From Icerya purchasi (lineage: Eukaryota > Arthropoda > Insecta > Hemiptera > Monophlebidae), in NCBI GenBank assembly GCA_039619475.1, contig CM077115.1, positions 551,636,826 through 551,700,825 of the forward strand: a DNA stretch of 64,000 nucleotides, in the 5' to 3' direction. Shown one piece after another: positions 1 through 11,350 of the stretch. A model generated the notes under the pieces. That model did no database searches. It was not told where the DNA came from and saw only the letters and a list, made by a program, of their open reading frames with translations. A program made the translations under genes and the position numbers. The first letter of the stretch is position 1. Every line of letters starts with the position of its first letter.

Positions 1-75
1 TATGTGTATCTGAAAAGGTCGCCAGGAGGGACAGTGATGGATGAGCAGCTGCCCCTCCCTAGAAACTAATAGCGC
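1..75. other. Possible edge of a hAT-like MITE cut by the window start
   Basis: The stretch GTCGCCAGGAGGG followed by GAGCAGCTGCCCC resembles the left end of the MITE at 52736-53016, which has GTCGCCAGCGG and then GAGCAGCTGCCCC. The other end and any target duplication are not visible, so this is only a similarity call. Confidence 0.25.
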
Positions 76-811
76 TTTCACATATTATTAAGAATGAATA
101 AAGAGCCACGCGCGAAGTGAAGTCTCGTTATTTAATCACCGTACGTCGTATTTTCCTCACAGCCATGAATAAGTAAAGCCATAATACGGAAATTATATTT
201 TCTTGTTTTATTTATTAAACTCCGTTTTAATTATTGTTACACCGATGTTAAAATAGATATTTATAATTGTTTCTAAATTCCCTAATTACGGGCCTTCTGT
301 ACTGATTGTTAATTTCATCACATATTAATTGCAACGAAAAATGAAGAATTGAATTTTGTAACATTTTAAAAAAGAACCAAATTTTACAATTTGAAATAAT
401 CGAAATTCGATTCTTAGGAATTTTTTCAGTGAGGTTGCGTTCAGAGGTTAAATTGCCCCAAGAATGGACGAAATTTCTTTCTAAATAAATTTCTATCTAA
501 AAAAATTTATACTATTTCTATTCTTATTCTATAATATAACTAATCTGTAACAATTCTTAGATCAATTTCAATATTAGATTCCCCCTCTATTCCCTCAATT
601 TTCTCAATTCTCTCTTTAGTTTGTGTGTATTATATATTATTATAACATGTGTACATTTTAGGCTTAGTAGTGAACTGGCAGAAAAAGAATGATGACGCGG
701 GGATCAATCGGAAATAAGAGAACGGGACCGATTTACAAAAAAATTAAATTATTAATAATATTTTAGAAGGAAGTAAAAACATAAAACTGCTAAAAAAGAA
801 ACTCAATATAG
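76..811. other. AT-rich stretch, nothing recognised
   Basis: No open frame of note and no transposon motif seen. It is AT-rich with short homopolymer runs. Confidence 0.5.
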
Positions 812-863
812 GTACACAATGGGCAACTCATTTTAAGTACACAATGGGCAACTCATTTTATGA
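812..863. repeat. Two tandem copies of a 26-bp unit
   Basis: The unit starting GTACACAATGGGCAACTC occurs at 812-837 and again at 838-863 with no visible difference. It lies just upstream of the truncated Helentron-like copy. Confidence 0.85.
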
Positions 864-924
864 ACCTGAAATAGGAGAAAATATGCGATAGAAAAGAAAT
901 AAACCATATTCATAACTGAATATT

Positions 925-1186
925 TTATAATAATCACAAAAATCCTATCCTAACATTTAACTTTCATTACATAAAATTAAGATATTGTTTCGTTACATTT
1001 TTCGTTACATATTTCGTTACATAAAATTGTGACATTTTTTAAATAACAATAACAAAAATCCTATAAAATATAACAAACGTTACATAAAATTGAGACATTT
1101 TTTTGGGACATTTTGCGTTACATAAAATCGGGACATTTTTTGGGACATTTTTTTCGAATGGGGGGTAGCCTAAGAATTACGTTGTA

Positions 1187-1187
<1 letters not shown>
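925..1187 (-). mobile_element. Helentron/MITE-like short element, truncated copy
   Basis: This is the reverse complement of the element at 8566-8892 and is similar along almost its whole length. It shows the same degenerate internal units (GTTACATAAAAT and TGGGACATTTTTT) and ends in the same subterminal motif TAAGAATTACGTTGTAA at 1171-1187, next to a TA microsatellite. The far end, which in the other copy carries the second inverted motif and a GC hairpin, is missing here, so this copy is truncated near 925. It has no coding capacity. Confidence 0.7.

Positions 1188-1226
<39 letters not shown>
1188..1226. repeat. TA dinucleotide microsatellite
   Basis: About 18 TA units abut the subterminal motif of the truncated element. 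A TA tract abuts the equivalent end of the copy at 8566. Confidence 0.9.
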
Positions 1227-1229
<3 letters not shown>

Positions 1230-1415
1230 AATATTTGTTTATCCGTATTGAATCATTGTCATATAATATTACGTTGCATTAATGAATATTTTGTTATATA
1301 CTTCGATTGAGAAATAATTAGCAAAATTATTTACAATTTGTGTTAATGTTTGATTTGTAAAATGAGTTAATATAATTTTATCTATTTTTCTTTCTTCGCC
1401 TCGATATTCCATTTA

Positions 1416-1640
1416 TTACTCCCCCAATTTTTTCGTATCTCCATGTGCTTCTTCGAGTTGTATTCTATAAAACGTGTCCTTCCTCTCTCTAATTAACTTC
1501 TTTGATTTATTTCTTAATTGTTTATATTGTTTCCTGCATTCATTATTATATAAGTTATATTTCCATTTTTTAAATAATTCGTCGCGTTTATCGATCAGTT
1601 TTATTAAATCACTTACTCTATTATTCAACTCCTGTATGTT
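1416..1640 (-). mobile_element. LINE fragment: endonuclease-RT linker (family G)
   Basis: A 70-codon open frame at 1416-1628 on the minus strand is rich in Lys and Arg. It reads KRDELFKKWKYN, then QYKQLRNKSKKLIRERK, then DTFYRIQLEEAHGDTKKLGE. This matches the usual linker between the endonuclease and reverse transcriptase domains of Jockey/CR1-type LINEs, where the chain runs through a basic helix into a segment ending with Asp-Thr-Lys-Lys. Neither flanking domain is recognisable, so only a small remnant survives. Confidence 0.5.
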
Positions 1641-4600
1641 TTCTATTCATTTTTGAATTGTGCCTATTATTGTTTTTACATTTTCACATACGTGTTCTTA
1701 AATTTAACTTCGGTACGTATTTTCGAAATTCATTTGCCTTGTTTCGAGCTCTTATCGAGATTTATGAAAAACTAAAAACAAGCTAAACTAAAATGGATGA
1801 CCGTTTTTCGATGCCTCGAGTGTAAAAAAATTAATCGTGTTTATTTCATATGGGTGGTGATATTTTATTGCTCCCCCTCCCGATTTCGAATGAATATTAA
1901 AAACACTCTTTTCACATATCACGTAAGAGAAGGATACGGAAGTTGATGATTACATATCGCGTAGTTTCACTCGATGATAAATCAGAGATATTTGCGACAA
2001 AAATAAGGACGACAGGTAATTCGGGAAAAGCACTCGATTACGGCGTGCTTTATATTTTCGAAAAAATGAAAAGTGTGACGGGGAAAAAAAAAAGCAGTTC
2101 AGAAAGACCTTTGAGAAGAAAAATCGGCCTTATCTACTTGTCACTTGTTCTGTGACTTTTGAAATGTTGCTAATAGTGTGTCGAAAAATTTAGTGTCCAT
2201 GTCTGATATCATCGTACACTGAGAAAATTGTTTCTAGATTTTTTTCTTTCTTATTACGAACCCCGTGATAGATTTCCTGCAAGTCAATCAGAAAGGCGGT
2301 ACAATTATGTCGACTGATAAATCTGAGGAGAGTCTGTGTTTGCTCGCTGCTCGACCAAAGTTACAACGCGGAATGAAATAAATGAGTTGGACTCCAAAAC
2401 TGTTCTGGTTCCCCAGAGCAGCTAGTGAAAAAATAAAATAGATAAAAGGTCAATGGGGCAAAGTGTTTTCGTTTAACAATTTAAGTCGACTGATTTTACG
2501 TATTTTTAAGGAGATTTTTTATCTTTCTGCGAGAAATAGTAGCCGAGTGTCTCCATTTTATCTTCAAATTAACCGCTGTTGTGAGAAATTTTAAATAATA
2601 CTTCCGCAGGAGGAAAAGTGAAATTTGTTGATAAAAAAAACATTTGCGCAACATCGCTACTTCCATTATTGGACTATTAGTAGCTGCAACACCCAACGCG
2701 TGGAAGTTTTTAACGGTTTTATGACTTACTGACGATCGTGGAATATTTTTCACTGCAGACTTTTACAACTGGTCGGAATATTTTTACGCTATTCAAACTT
2801 CCCGCGGCTAATTATCAATTATCGAACGACATTCGGTCTATTCCGGCCGTTTTTCAACGGAACGGGCAAAGGATCAAAAGGTCAGAACGGTTTGATAAAA
2901 ATACCACTCGCAAAATTAACCAAGAATTTATTCAGTTTCGTTTTAATCGTGTTGAAAAATGGGAAATTATTTAATTTATAAACTGAAACTTTGCGAAATT
3001 TTAAATACACTTCTATTTTGTTGAATAAAAGCTGAAGATTTCCCCCGGTTTTTTATTCTTTTATTTTTTTCTCCTTTTGATGGAAAAAGTAAAACCAAAA
3101 ATAACTTTATAAATAAAAAAAAACGAAGTATTTGCAATCGAAGTCGTGAAGAAGAAGAAAAAATATCTTGGCTGAATGCATATGCATGTGATAACAAAAC
3201 ATTTTCCCAAAAGATACTATAACACATAAATAGTTTATGCAAGGTGGCCACTTTCCGAAAAACCAGGAGAAGACAAGGAGTTTGAAGAGAAGGTACACAC
3301 ACAAATGCCCTGCATGATGTGTGTAATGTGTAAAAGTTTTGACAGTATTAAAAATGGTTCTGGAAATTAGTACGTACATTTACCGTTATCACGTAACCAG
3401 TCAAATGAATGGACTAGTTACGTAATAAATAAAATCCTAAATTTTTTATATCTCTGCCGAATCTAATTGTAAGAAAAATTCTCAGAATAATCACAATATC
3501 CTGTTTATTTCCTTTTCCTTCCAAACTATTTACAATTAAAAGTTAATATTATTATTATTAATTATATACCATATATATGTAAAAAACAAAATTTTCGAAA
3601 ATTTGCAGCTGTGTAGAAAACAAATTACTCAATTATTACAGAAATTACAATTATATACCAATTTTTCTTACAGATTTACACCGATACATTACATAAAAAT
3701 ATATATTTATTTATTTTCTGGCCTGTTTTATGTATCCTGTGTAGAACATAATTCTGGTAACACAACATGAACTGGAACTATTCAGTAACTCCTGGCTAAC
3801 TGCACTAAGGTTTCCTTCACCGATGCTTAAAATAGTTGATTGTCGAAGTATTAATTTTAATCGATATAATCTAAATCTGTTATCGCCACCGTACGCCAAA
3901 TCACAAGTTTTTACAAATTACTCCGTATAAATCAATGATGAACAGGTTAATAAATATTATCAAATCTGAAACTGCTTACTGAATTACCAATTTTGTTCCA
4001 TCATCATCATCACAAGTGTTCAAATTATTCTTATTTTCCCGATATAATTACTACCAAAGTAACGGATTCCAATGTATACTTTTTTGACGAATTCTTTTGA
4101 AATTTATAACTTGATTCTAATGAATACATTTTACGAATTATTTTAAATAATAACTTGATTCTAAAAAATTTAATTAGCTTATTCTACATATTACCCCCTG
4201 ACTAGCCAGATATTATCAAAATAATTAGGCAAAAAAAGTATTAAAACTATTTATATATTTCGCGTATACGAACTTTTATTTTATTATGATTATTACTACA
4301 ACATCCGAGAATTTTCCTGAACTTCTTGGTTATACTTAAAATACCTTATCGTTTTTTATAAATTCTGTTATACCCTATTATGGCTAAAACGCCATACCGT
4401 ACATAGTTTAATCTCTTCAAATTTTTCTAGTAATCAAAATGATTGAACGCAGCATTAATTACAATTTTTGTAGTTTGAGATTTTGTTCGCATTATGTTCC
4501 TGTAAAAATAGTAATCTGAGAATTATAAAACATTTGTGTATAGAATTATTATACGCTCGATTTTTTACAGAATAACTGTTTATTTTTATTCGTTGATTAA

Positions 4601-5574
4601 TCAACCATAAAAAACATATTGCGAAAATTTGGAAATGACATCGTTTTTTTCTACGTAACTATTATTTTTTAAGTCGGGGTGAAATTTGAAAAAAATCTGA
4701 GAAACAAGGAATAGTTAGGGAAATTTATTTTGAAGAAAAAAAAATTGTGACCCTGTTATTATAGAAATTTACAGAACATAGATTTTTTTTTCTTTTATTA
4801 TATATTTATCTTCTTTTTATCGGCGCTAGTGTTTAATATACCTGTAGAAACGTGAGAAATGATTTAAATCACGCCGATGAGAGATTTGTTGAATGATATC
4901 ATTGGTAAATTACTAGAGAAGGAACTATATCGACGAATAAGAACAATAATCAAATGAAACAACAAAAAAATAGGTACAATTGTACATAACGGAGATTAGC
5001 GTAAGTCTGACTAATTTCATACATTAGTTCACAGAATAAAAATGATGGACCATTCATTGAAAATTCCGCTGATGGAGAAACAGTGCCTTGCAGAATTGGA
5101 CAACTTTCTGAAGGGTGATTGTACCGGTATTCTTATTTCGCCACACGATACTTTGAACTCGTATATGTTTATGCAATGGCGGATCCAAGGAGGGTGGGGG
5201 GAGGATAAATAGGGGCATATTCCCTCCAAGGACCAAAGCCTCTTTGAAAAAACTTGTTATGACAGAGAAACTTAATTTATGCTATAAAAGATTTGTATGA
5301 ATTTTACCTACGGATTTTAATAATTAACATCTAATACTATTTTCTAGTAAAACTATTAATGTTCCTTTTTTATTCTATTTTAAATATAATTATCATCGAT
5401 TTTTTGTCATTTTTATTTATTTTTAATTTGTATTTTGTAATGTAAATAAACATAGTTCAATGAGAAATATATATATATATTTTTTATTTTCTCATGAACA
5501 AAGAATTCGGATCGGATTACTAACAAAAATAATAAAAAAGTAAAGTCTAATAAATACTGTCTTTTTTTTTTCTT
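1641..5574. other. Long AT-rich stretch without recognised genes
   Basis: Open frames here are short, overlap on both strands and show no domain. Near 5174-5240 there is a G-rich motif (AATGGCGGATCCAAGGAGGG) of the type found at some DNA transposon ends, but I could not find a partner end. Confidence 0.5.
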
Positions 5575-6655
5575 TCTTTTCTCTTTTTTTGGGGGCGGGG
5601 CTCGCCAACCGGAGACTTTTACCCAGAAACAATTAGAATAGGACGGAGTCAATTATATCTTGATACGGTTAGACATTGTTCGGAGAAAGGAACAATTAAT
5701 AGGAACAATTTGTGGGGAAGGAAAAGATAGGACATGAGGCGCAATATGGAGTAGGGAGACCGAGTATCAATAAAATGGAATAGAAAGCAGAACACTCAGC
5801 AGAAATAAATCGACACTTAATAAACACATGCTCTTCGTTTGAGTGGAGAGGACAATATGGAGAGAAGAAGATAATAAAGTATGGCTTAAGAATGCAGACG
5901 AATAATTAAGACAATCATAGAACGACAAAGTGAAGGAAACAAGGAGAACCACGGATTAGCAGGAAGACTAGGGGTTAAACAGGCAAATAAAAAGAGCAAT
6001 TAGAAAGAGTAAACGTATACATCCGATACCAAAGTCTGAGATGAAAACCTTTGCACAGCGGAAGGAGATTGGAGGATGGGACTTTTTAAAAGAAGAAGTG
6101 AGAAGAGGGAGCAACCCGAGCCAAAGAGTCCGCCGCTTCATTGCTGAAAATGCCCGAATAACTAGGAACCCACAGCAAATCAATTTGGATGGAATGAAGG
6201 GAAGAAAGAACGTGGATAAGTGAGCGTATGCGGAATATGATAAAATCACAGAAAGAATGAATTAAAGGGCGGTCATGGTGTCAGATATAATCAAGAATTT
6301 AGAGGAAAGGTGATTGGAGGAAATTAAAATAATGAAACGTAGGATAGCCATCAATTCGGCTGTAAATATTAAACAGAAAGGAGGAAAGCGAAAAGATTCT
6401 GAAAAGCCCAAATCTGGAAGGATAAAAGAGATACCTACACCATCAGCCCTCTTCGAACCATCTGTAAACACGGTTGCATGCGAAGGAAATTGAAAATTGA
6501 TAAAACAGTGAAATTCCTGTCTGATTAGGACCCGCGGAAGAAACTTAGAGAGCGTAGGAACAGTAAACATATTTGGAAGATGGCAGAGATCGGCGAAATT
6601 AAAAGTGAAATAAGGGACATTGACAAAGGACAAAATACTATTTCTAAACTACTAT
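5575..6655 (-). mobile_element. Family A LINE, 3' part, inverted
   Basis: Read on the minus strand, this holds the RNase H and C-terminal region of a LINE and its 3' end. The frame at 6262-6633 contains HATVFTDGSKRADGVG (first catalytic Asp), FTAELMAILR (Glu) and FLIISDTMTAL (second Asp). After a frameshift, 5968-6249 continues with the segment SDFGIGCIRLLFLIALFICL, which also occurs in the copy at 49655. Near 5720-5770 is GLPTPYCAS, the hallmark of the family's C-terminus. The element ends near 5575 in a T-rich run on the plus strand, equivalent to poly(A). Several frameshifts and stops make it a pseudogene. Its 5' part, including reverse transcriptase, is missing. Confidence 0.75.
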
Positions 6656-6869
6656 TTTAACTAGAATTTTATAATTTCGTTTTATTTTTCACCTAAAAAT
6701 AAAACTAAATTTAAATTAAATTGTAAAAAACAGCGACTACTTATATATACATATGCGTGTGTGTGTGTGTTTGATATATGCGATAAACATTTTTACAGCA
6801 TAGCACTAAACGATATATGTTGTTGACAAAAATGATGTCGAAATTATTACCTTAGAACTAGATAAGTGT

Positions 6870-7890
6870 ACAATAACGTCTCTGTACAAACCCCAACCAA
6901 AAAAAGACTTCGTATTCCATGAACCACTGAACTTCCAAGAAAAACAAAGTTTGTGATTGAAGATTTTAATATGGGGTTATACAGAAGATAATCATGATGG
7001 AAAAAGGTTGTTAACCGGAGCACTGCAATGGAGACTATCACTGTGACACACGATCCAAAACTCCCTACTTTTTTTGCAAACTGCAAAATGGAAAAAAGAA
7101 TATAATCCGGATTTAATATTTGCCTCACAAAATGCAGAAAACACGTGCATGAAGGATATGATGGCTCCGATACCAAAAACACAACGCTGACCTATGAAGT
7201 TAACTGTATACGTCGCGCCGCTGTTAAACCATTGATCGTTCCATTTAGGATATTTAATTTCCGAAAGGCCAACTGGATTGATTTCACAAGTAGATTGGAT
7301 CAAGAAATTACTAATGTACCACCGACATCTAAAAACTATGACGAATTTGTGTGGTATTGATTTTTGAAGTATCAAAGAAAACGATACCGAGAGGTCGTCG
7401 CAAACAGTAAATCTCTGGTTTAAACTCAGAGTTCGTAGAGTTACTGAAATATAATATTAAGAAAAATATGAAAGAAAACCGTTTGCAATGAAAACACTCG
7501 AACCAGCAGATAGCTTGATGGAGTCAGTAGGAAAAGAAAAACAATTACGATGGACAGCTTTACTGAAGGAAACTGACATGGTAAAAAAAAGTAAGTAGGA
7601 AAGCTATTGAAAAGTCTAAACGGAGAAAAACACTCCGCAACACAAATGTAACGCCTAATAAGGTTGCCAATTAGTTAATACAGAATAGGAAGATAAACAA
7701 AATTCCAAAAGTGAAAATATTGGGTGATATACCAAAAGAAAAGAATCATCTTCAGATGCCGTTTATAGCCGAACAAGTTGATGCAGCAATCAAGACGTTA
7801 AAAAATGGATAAGCACCAGGAATATATAATATAATGACGGAACAAATAAATCATTTTGAAAAGGAAACTAGAATGTGATTGGTCAGTACG
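6870..7890 (+). mobile_element. Family F LINE: endonuclease end to start of RT, decayed
   Basis: Translation in alternating frames gives the end of an endonuclease domain and the following linker. Readable pieces are WKKEYNPDLIFAS near 7092, FNFRKANWIDFTSRLDQEI near 7255-7310, SKNYDEFV near 7328, then AMKTLEPADSLMESVGKEKQ near 7490-7545, NVTPNKVANQLIQN near 7648, and AAIKTLKNG followed by APGI near 7785-7825. The last is the familiar start of LINE reverse transcriptases (KNGKAPG, with a stop in place of Lys). The order endonuclease, linker, RT start is that of Jockey/CR1-type elements. The RT catalytic region is absent and frames shift at least four times. Confidence 0.7.
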
Positions 7891-8509
7891 ATAAGCTCAG
7901 AATGAAATACTAGCTAAATGAAGGAAAAAATTATTAATGCTTAATTAGTGGTAATATTTTTGTTAAATATTATTTAGAACTTGTCGACTAGTTCCACAAC
8001 TTAGGTAGAAACTTAAGATTTCAGTAGCTTAAATCATTCCCTTAAGGGGTAGTTTATTTAAAAACGAAAAAATAAAAAGTACCGAAATAATCTCGCTTAA
8101 TGACAGAATTGGCGAAAGATATGATTGTGTGGAAATTTAGCTGAAATGATAAACTCCAAATGAGAGAACATAATGTATTAAATATATCAACATTGACTGA
8201 GGAAGAAGATTCAGAGGAAAAGAGCAGCTGATGGGAGATGAAAAACGTAGTATAACTTAAATAAATAATCATACTATTGTAAAAGATGAAATTCAAAAGC
8301 AAGTTTCGAACGCTACAGAATATAATGGTATTGTAACAAAAGTCGGTACGGCTAGATAGTAGATTGATAATCATAAAGTTAAACAAAGTTATAAATAAAA
8401 TAAAATAAATAAGTTTTTAACAATGTTATAGATTAAAATTAAAATGTTACTAAAGAATGTAATTCCCCACTAGTTGAAATACATCAAGAATTTTATTTTT
8501 GTATTTTTG

Positions 8510-8511
<2 letters not shown>
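7891..8511. other. AT-rich stretch, nothing recognised
   Basis: A 110-codon minus-strand frame at 8054-8386 is Phe/Ser/Ile-rich with no domain and looks like chance in AT-rich DNA. Confidence 0.45.

Positions 8512-8565
<54 letters not shown>
8512..8565. repeat. TA dinucleotide microsatellite
   Basis: A run of about 24 TA units abuts the start of the Helentron/MITE-like element. Confidence 0.9.
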
Positions 8566-8566
<1 letters not shown>

Positions 8567-8990
8567 TACAACGTAATTCTTAGGCTACCCCCCATTCGAA
8601 AAAATGTCCCAATTTTATGTAACGCTAAATGTCCCAAAAAAATGTCCCAGAAAAATGTCTCAGAAAAATGTCCCAATTTTATGTAACGTTTGTTATATTT
8701 TGTAGGATATTTGTTATTGTTATTTAAAAAATGTCACAATTTTACGTAATGAAATATGTAACGAAAAATGTAACGAAAAATGTAACGAAAAAATGTCTTA
8801 ATTTTATATAACGGAAGTTAAATGTTAGAATAGGATTTTTGTGGTTATGTTATTTTTTGTGTGTGTTGATGCCAGTAAGAATTACGTTGTAAATTTTGAT
8901 CATTTTATACAAAGTATAGAAGAGAAAGAGACAGAAATGAAAACAAGAGGGGTCAAGGGGCACAGCCCCTTACGAGGCCAAAATGGCCGA
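8566..8990 (+). mobile_element. Helentron-associated or MITE-like short element
   Basis: It starts with TTACAACGTAATTCTTA at 8566-8582, and the exact inverse TAAGAATTACGTTGTAA lies at 8876-8892. Between them are degenerate tandem units of the types AAAAATGTCCCA and ATGTAACGAAAA. Beyond the second motif lies a GC hairpin at 8956-8972. Inverted subterminal motifs, an internal low-complexity core, an adjacent microsatellite and a 3' hairpin together are the layout described for Helentron-associated short elements (DINE-1-like). A simple MITE of 327 bp with 17-bp inverted ends is the alternative. A truncated, inverted second copy lies at 925-1187. There are no genes inside. Confidence 0.6.
8956..8972 (+). 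other. GC-rich hairpin
   Basis: AAGGGGC (8956-8962), loop ACA, then GCCCCTT (8966-8972): a perfect 7-bp stem. A second small inverted GGCC pair follows at 8977-8989. It may be the 3' terminal hairpin of the preceding element. Confidence 0.75.
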
Positions 8991-9163
8991 GATATATGTG
9001 TATAGTAATTTTCAGAAAAATTAAAGTGTACAGTGGCTTTTTTAATACATTTCGATTGATAGGGAGAAATCGTTGTTTTATATGAAATATAAAAAAAAAT
9101 TATTTTGGTTTTTAATTTATTTTTAATTTAAAATATTGTTTAGATTTCTGTTTATCAATTAGA

Positions 9164-10138
9164 ACTCTGCCAGACTTCGCAGCAACCGCACCACCTTGGA
9201 GTCAGCCAATCACAAACATCAACATATCGCTGACAAAATTTAACAAAGCACAATACCCCCCAAACATAGCACAAATAGCAACAAATATCATAGCGAGCTA
9301 CACAGACCATGCATGCCTCTACACAGATGGAGCGAAGGCAATAGGTTATCAGTCACAGGCGGCATGCTCCTTCGAAGTCTCAGGGGCAGCAGAGTCAGTT
9401 AGACTGCACGATTGCTGTACAGCACTGGACGCTGAAATATACGCGATAGTCTTTTGCATCCAACACTATACCGATAGCAACCCCCAGTCCCAAAAGGCCC
9501 TACTCATAACTGACTCTCTAAACTCCCTTCAACTCATCTCGCGGATTAAATCCAACAACCCTCTGGTAAGGAAGGTCCATTACCTATTATACAGGTTATC
9601 ACATTTAAACTCCGAAATGTCCTTCCTATGGGTGCCGGCTCATGTTGGGATTCCAGGCAATGAGCGTGTCAATCGAGCAGCTCAGGCGACATTGTTCTCT
9701 CCAATGCCACACAACCCCTCTCTTCCCTCTACATTGGCTCATTTATTTATGCAGCAAACTGGAGAAGAATGGCAACAGGAATGGAGATCTTCAAGTACGT
9801 TTCTCCGAAGCATAAAAACAACCACGGAGCCTTGGTGGCCCACAGACGGAGTTTCCCGCAGAGATTTTTCTGTCCTGAATCGTCTCCGAATAGGACATAC
9901 AACCCTCTCGCACGGCTACATATTCACGAGCCAGGTACCCCCAAATGTCTGCCCCTTTTGTAGTCAACCGAGCGCCCCATCCACCTATCACCTACTTCTC
10001 GAATGCCCCTCTTTTGCAGTATCACGATCCATGCACTTCACCACTTCCTCTAGTTCTAGGATACTGTCAAACGCTCCGCCCGCGGTCGCAGCTGTATTAG
10101 CTTACATGCGGAGCAGCGATCTGTACTATCGCGTTTAA
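9164..10138 (+). CDS. Partial ORF2 of family B LINE: RNase H and CCHC end
   Basis: This is the C-terminal third of a LINE ORF2. The frame is open from before 9164 to the stop at 10136-10138, and the first in-frame ATG (9617) is internal, so the true start was lost by 5' truncation. RNase H motifs in order are LYTDGAKAIGY (Asp), ALDAEIYAIVF (Glu), LLITDSLNSLQL (Asp) and WVPAHVGIPGNERVNRAAQ. In the last motif the usual final Asp of GNExAD is Asn. A zinc-binding end follows as CPFCSQPSAP...YHLLLECPSF (Cys-Cys-His-Cys). RNase H would remove RNA template during reverse transcription, but without the RT domain this copy cannot act alone. Confidence 0.85.
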   Translation, partial: TLPDFAATAPPWSQPITNINISLTKFNKAQYPPNIAQIATNIIASYTDHACLYTDGAKAIGYQSQAACSFEVSGAAESVRLHDCCTALDAEIYAIVFCIQHYTDSNPQSQKALLITDSLNSLQLISRIKSNNPLVRKVHYLLYRLSHLNSEMSFLWVPAHVGIPGNERVNRAAQATLFSPMPHNPSLPSTLAHLFMQQTGEEWQQEWRSSSTFLRSIKTTTEPWWPTDGVSRRDFSVLNRLRIGHTTLSHGYIFTSQVPPNVCPFCSQPSAPSTYHLLLECPSFAVSRSMHFTTSSSSRILSNAPPAVAAVLAYMRSSDLYYRV

Positions 10139-10231
10139 TCCCCTTAAGTAGGCTCCATGTGCTGTAATAGCCCCAGTAGTTAAACACGGCACATGGAAAA
10201 CCTCATATACAATCTTATAAAAAAAAAAAAA
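9164..10231 (+). mobile_element. Family B LINE, 5'-truncated, with RNase H and poly(A) end
   Basis: A 5'-truncated copy of a LINE of the I group (which carries RNase H) with one uninterrupted frame, a short 3' untranslated region (10139-10216) and an A-run at about 10217-10231. The 3' untranslated region has the same sequence as in the inverted copy at 41336-42153 and the older copy ending near 59770, so the three 3' ends define one family. The open frame and near-identity to the second copy suggest a fairly recent insertion. I did not find a clear target-site duplication. Confidence 0.85.
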
Positions 10232-10249
10232 ATTTAAACCCTTGTCGAG

Positions 10250-10560
10250 TTTTGTTACCCATGTTCTGTTTATATTTTATTATTCTGTTATCATACACTG
10301 CGATGATGAACCTAGCGTTTGAAACTAGTCCATGAATTTTATGCTTTTGAAGTATTATATTTCGCGTGTAAATGAACGTTTACTAATTGTTCAATTCGTT
10401 TATCACAAGGCGCAATAATTAATGAACGATCGAGAGAATGTTTAATAATGTACACAACACGCGTGTTTATTAGTTTTGTGTGCAGTTGTTTTCTGATGAT
10501 GGTTGGTGTAATCCTCCGAAACGTCAAGTAAATATACTTCTATAACAACACAATTGTGTC
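10250..10560 (+). mobile_element. Penelope-like terminal-repeat remnants
   Basis: Two motifs of the same kind occur in direct order: GATGATGAACC...GTTTGAAAC at 10301-10325 and CTGATGATGG...CCTCCGAAACG at 10493-10523. Similar TGATGA...GAAAC boxes recur in the foldback elements further right and are common in terminal repeats of Penelope-like elements. No protein domain is preserved. The call rests on these motifs alone. Confidence 0.4.
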
Positions 10561-11064
10561 CGAAAATTATTTATGATGACGTTTAATGACGGTTGAAATA
10601 AAATAAGACTCGAAAACGAACAGGATTAAATGAGAACATTAGAAAAATGTCAATTTGAAAAACGGCATGTAGTTGAGCTTTTTGTATGGAAACTCGCCTA
10701 TCACTAAAATGCAGTCCGATAAATAAACCGATTCCAATGTTTATTTTATCCGCAAAACTGCTTTGGTTTTTAATACGTCAGATGCGGTTTTGATGTAGCG
10801 TTTTTCTCTTTATTGGGCCGACTTTCACCATTCCAGTTTGCGGTTTTATCCTTTTTCCACGCTAATTTTTCTGCCTAGTTTGTTCGCTTTCCTTTTAACA
10901 GAGTTTAAAATGGTATTGAAAATCAGTACGGTTGAAAAACTGGGATAACCTCTTCGACCGCAACAGCGCAGAATTATACTTCAGCCGCATAAAATCACGG
11001 TAAGCTGTGTAACCACCTTTGGTACGGTACCGGTTATTATATCAGGCAGGAACGCGACTCATTA
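10561..11064. other. Nothing recognised
   Basis: Moderately AT-rich, with no long frame and no repeat seen. Confidence 0.4.
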
Positions 11065-11350
11065 AATTGAATTGGGAAGAGTACATTAAAGAAATAAAGA
11101 ATAGGATGTATGAAACATATGTGAGGTGAAGTATAAAGAAACAAGCAAATAAAAAGGGAGAAAATACTCTATATGATTAATTACACTATCCGACCACGAG
11201 CGTAATCGGGTAGAGAGAGAGATTACATTATATCGTATATAAGTGTAGATTAAGGGTGGAGCATTGTCGGACAAACCATGCCAGTTAGATATATTAAATG
11301 ACGAGAATTGTAATAATTGCGGGGAAATTAGGAGTCTGGAGCATTCATTT
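11065..11350 (+). mobile_element. Family H LINE C-terminal remnant
   Basis: Plus-strand translation gives WEEYIKEIKNRMYE near 11075, then after stops KCRLRVEHCRTNHASQ and LNDENCNNCGEIRSLEHSF up to 11350. The pattern of a basic R-L-R-x-x-H segment followed by Cys-x2-Cys...Glu-His is the zinc-binding C-terminus of RNase H-type LINEs (I/R1 group). The last Cys is lost where a T-rich inverted LINE tail begins, so the copy seems interrupted by that insertion. It is short, with several stops. Confidence 0.5.

Noticed and set aside
5174..5240. G-rich DNA-transposon end (AATGGCGGATCCAAGG)
   Set aside because: The motif type is suggestive, but no inverse partner or target duplication was found nearby.
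1230..8510. The 7.3 kb between the inverted elements as one large transposon with terminal inverted repeats
   Set aside because: The interior holds unrelated LINE fragments on both strands and no transposase, and the left copy is truncated at its outer end. Two independent insertions are simpler.
8474..8686. 70-codon frame with an Ile-Tyr run
   Set aside because: It is translation of the TA microsatellite and of the adjacent short element.
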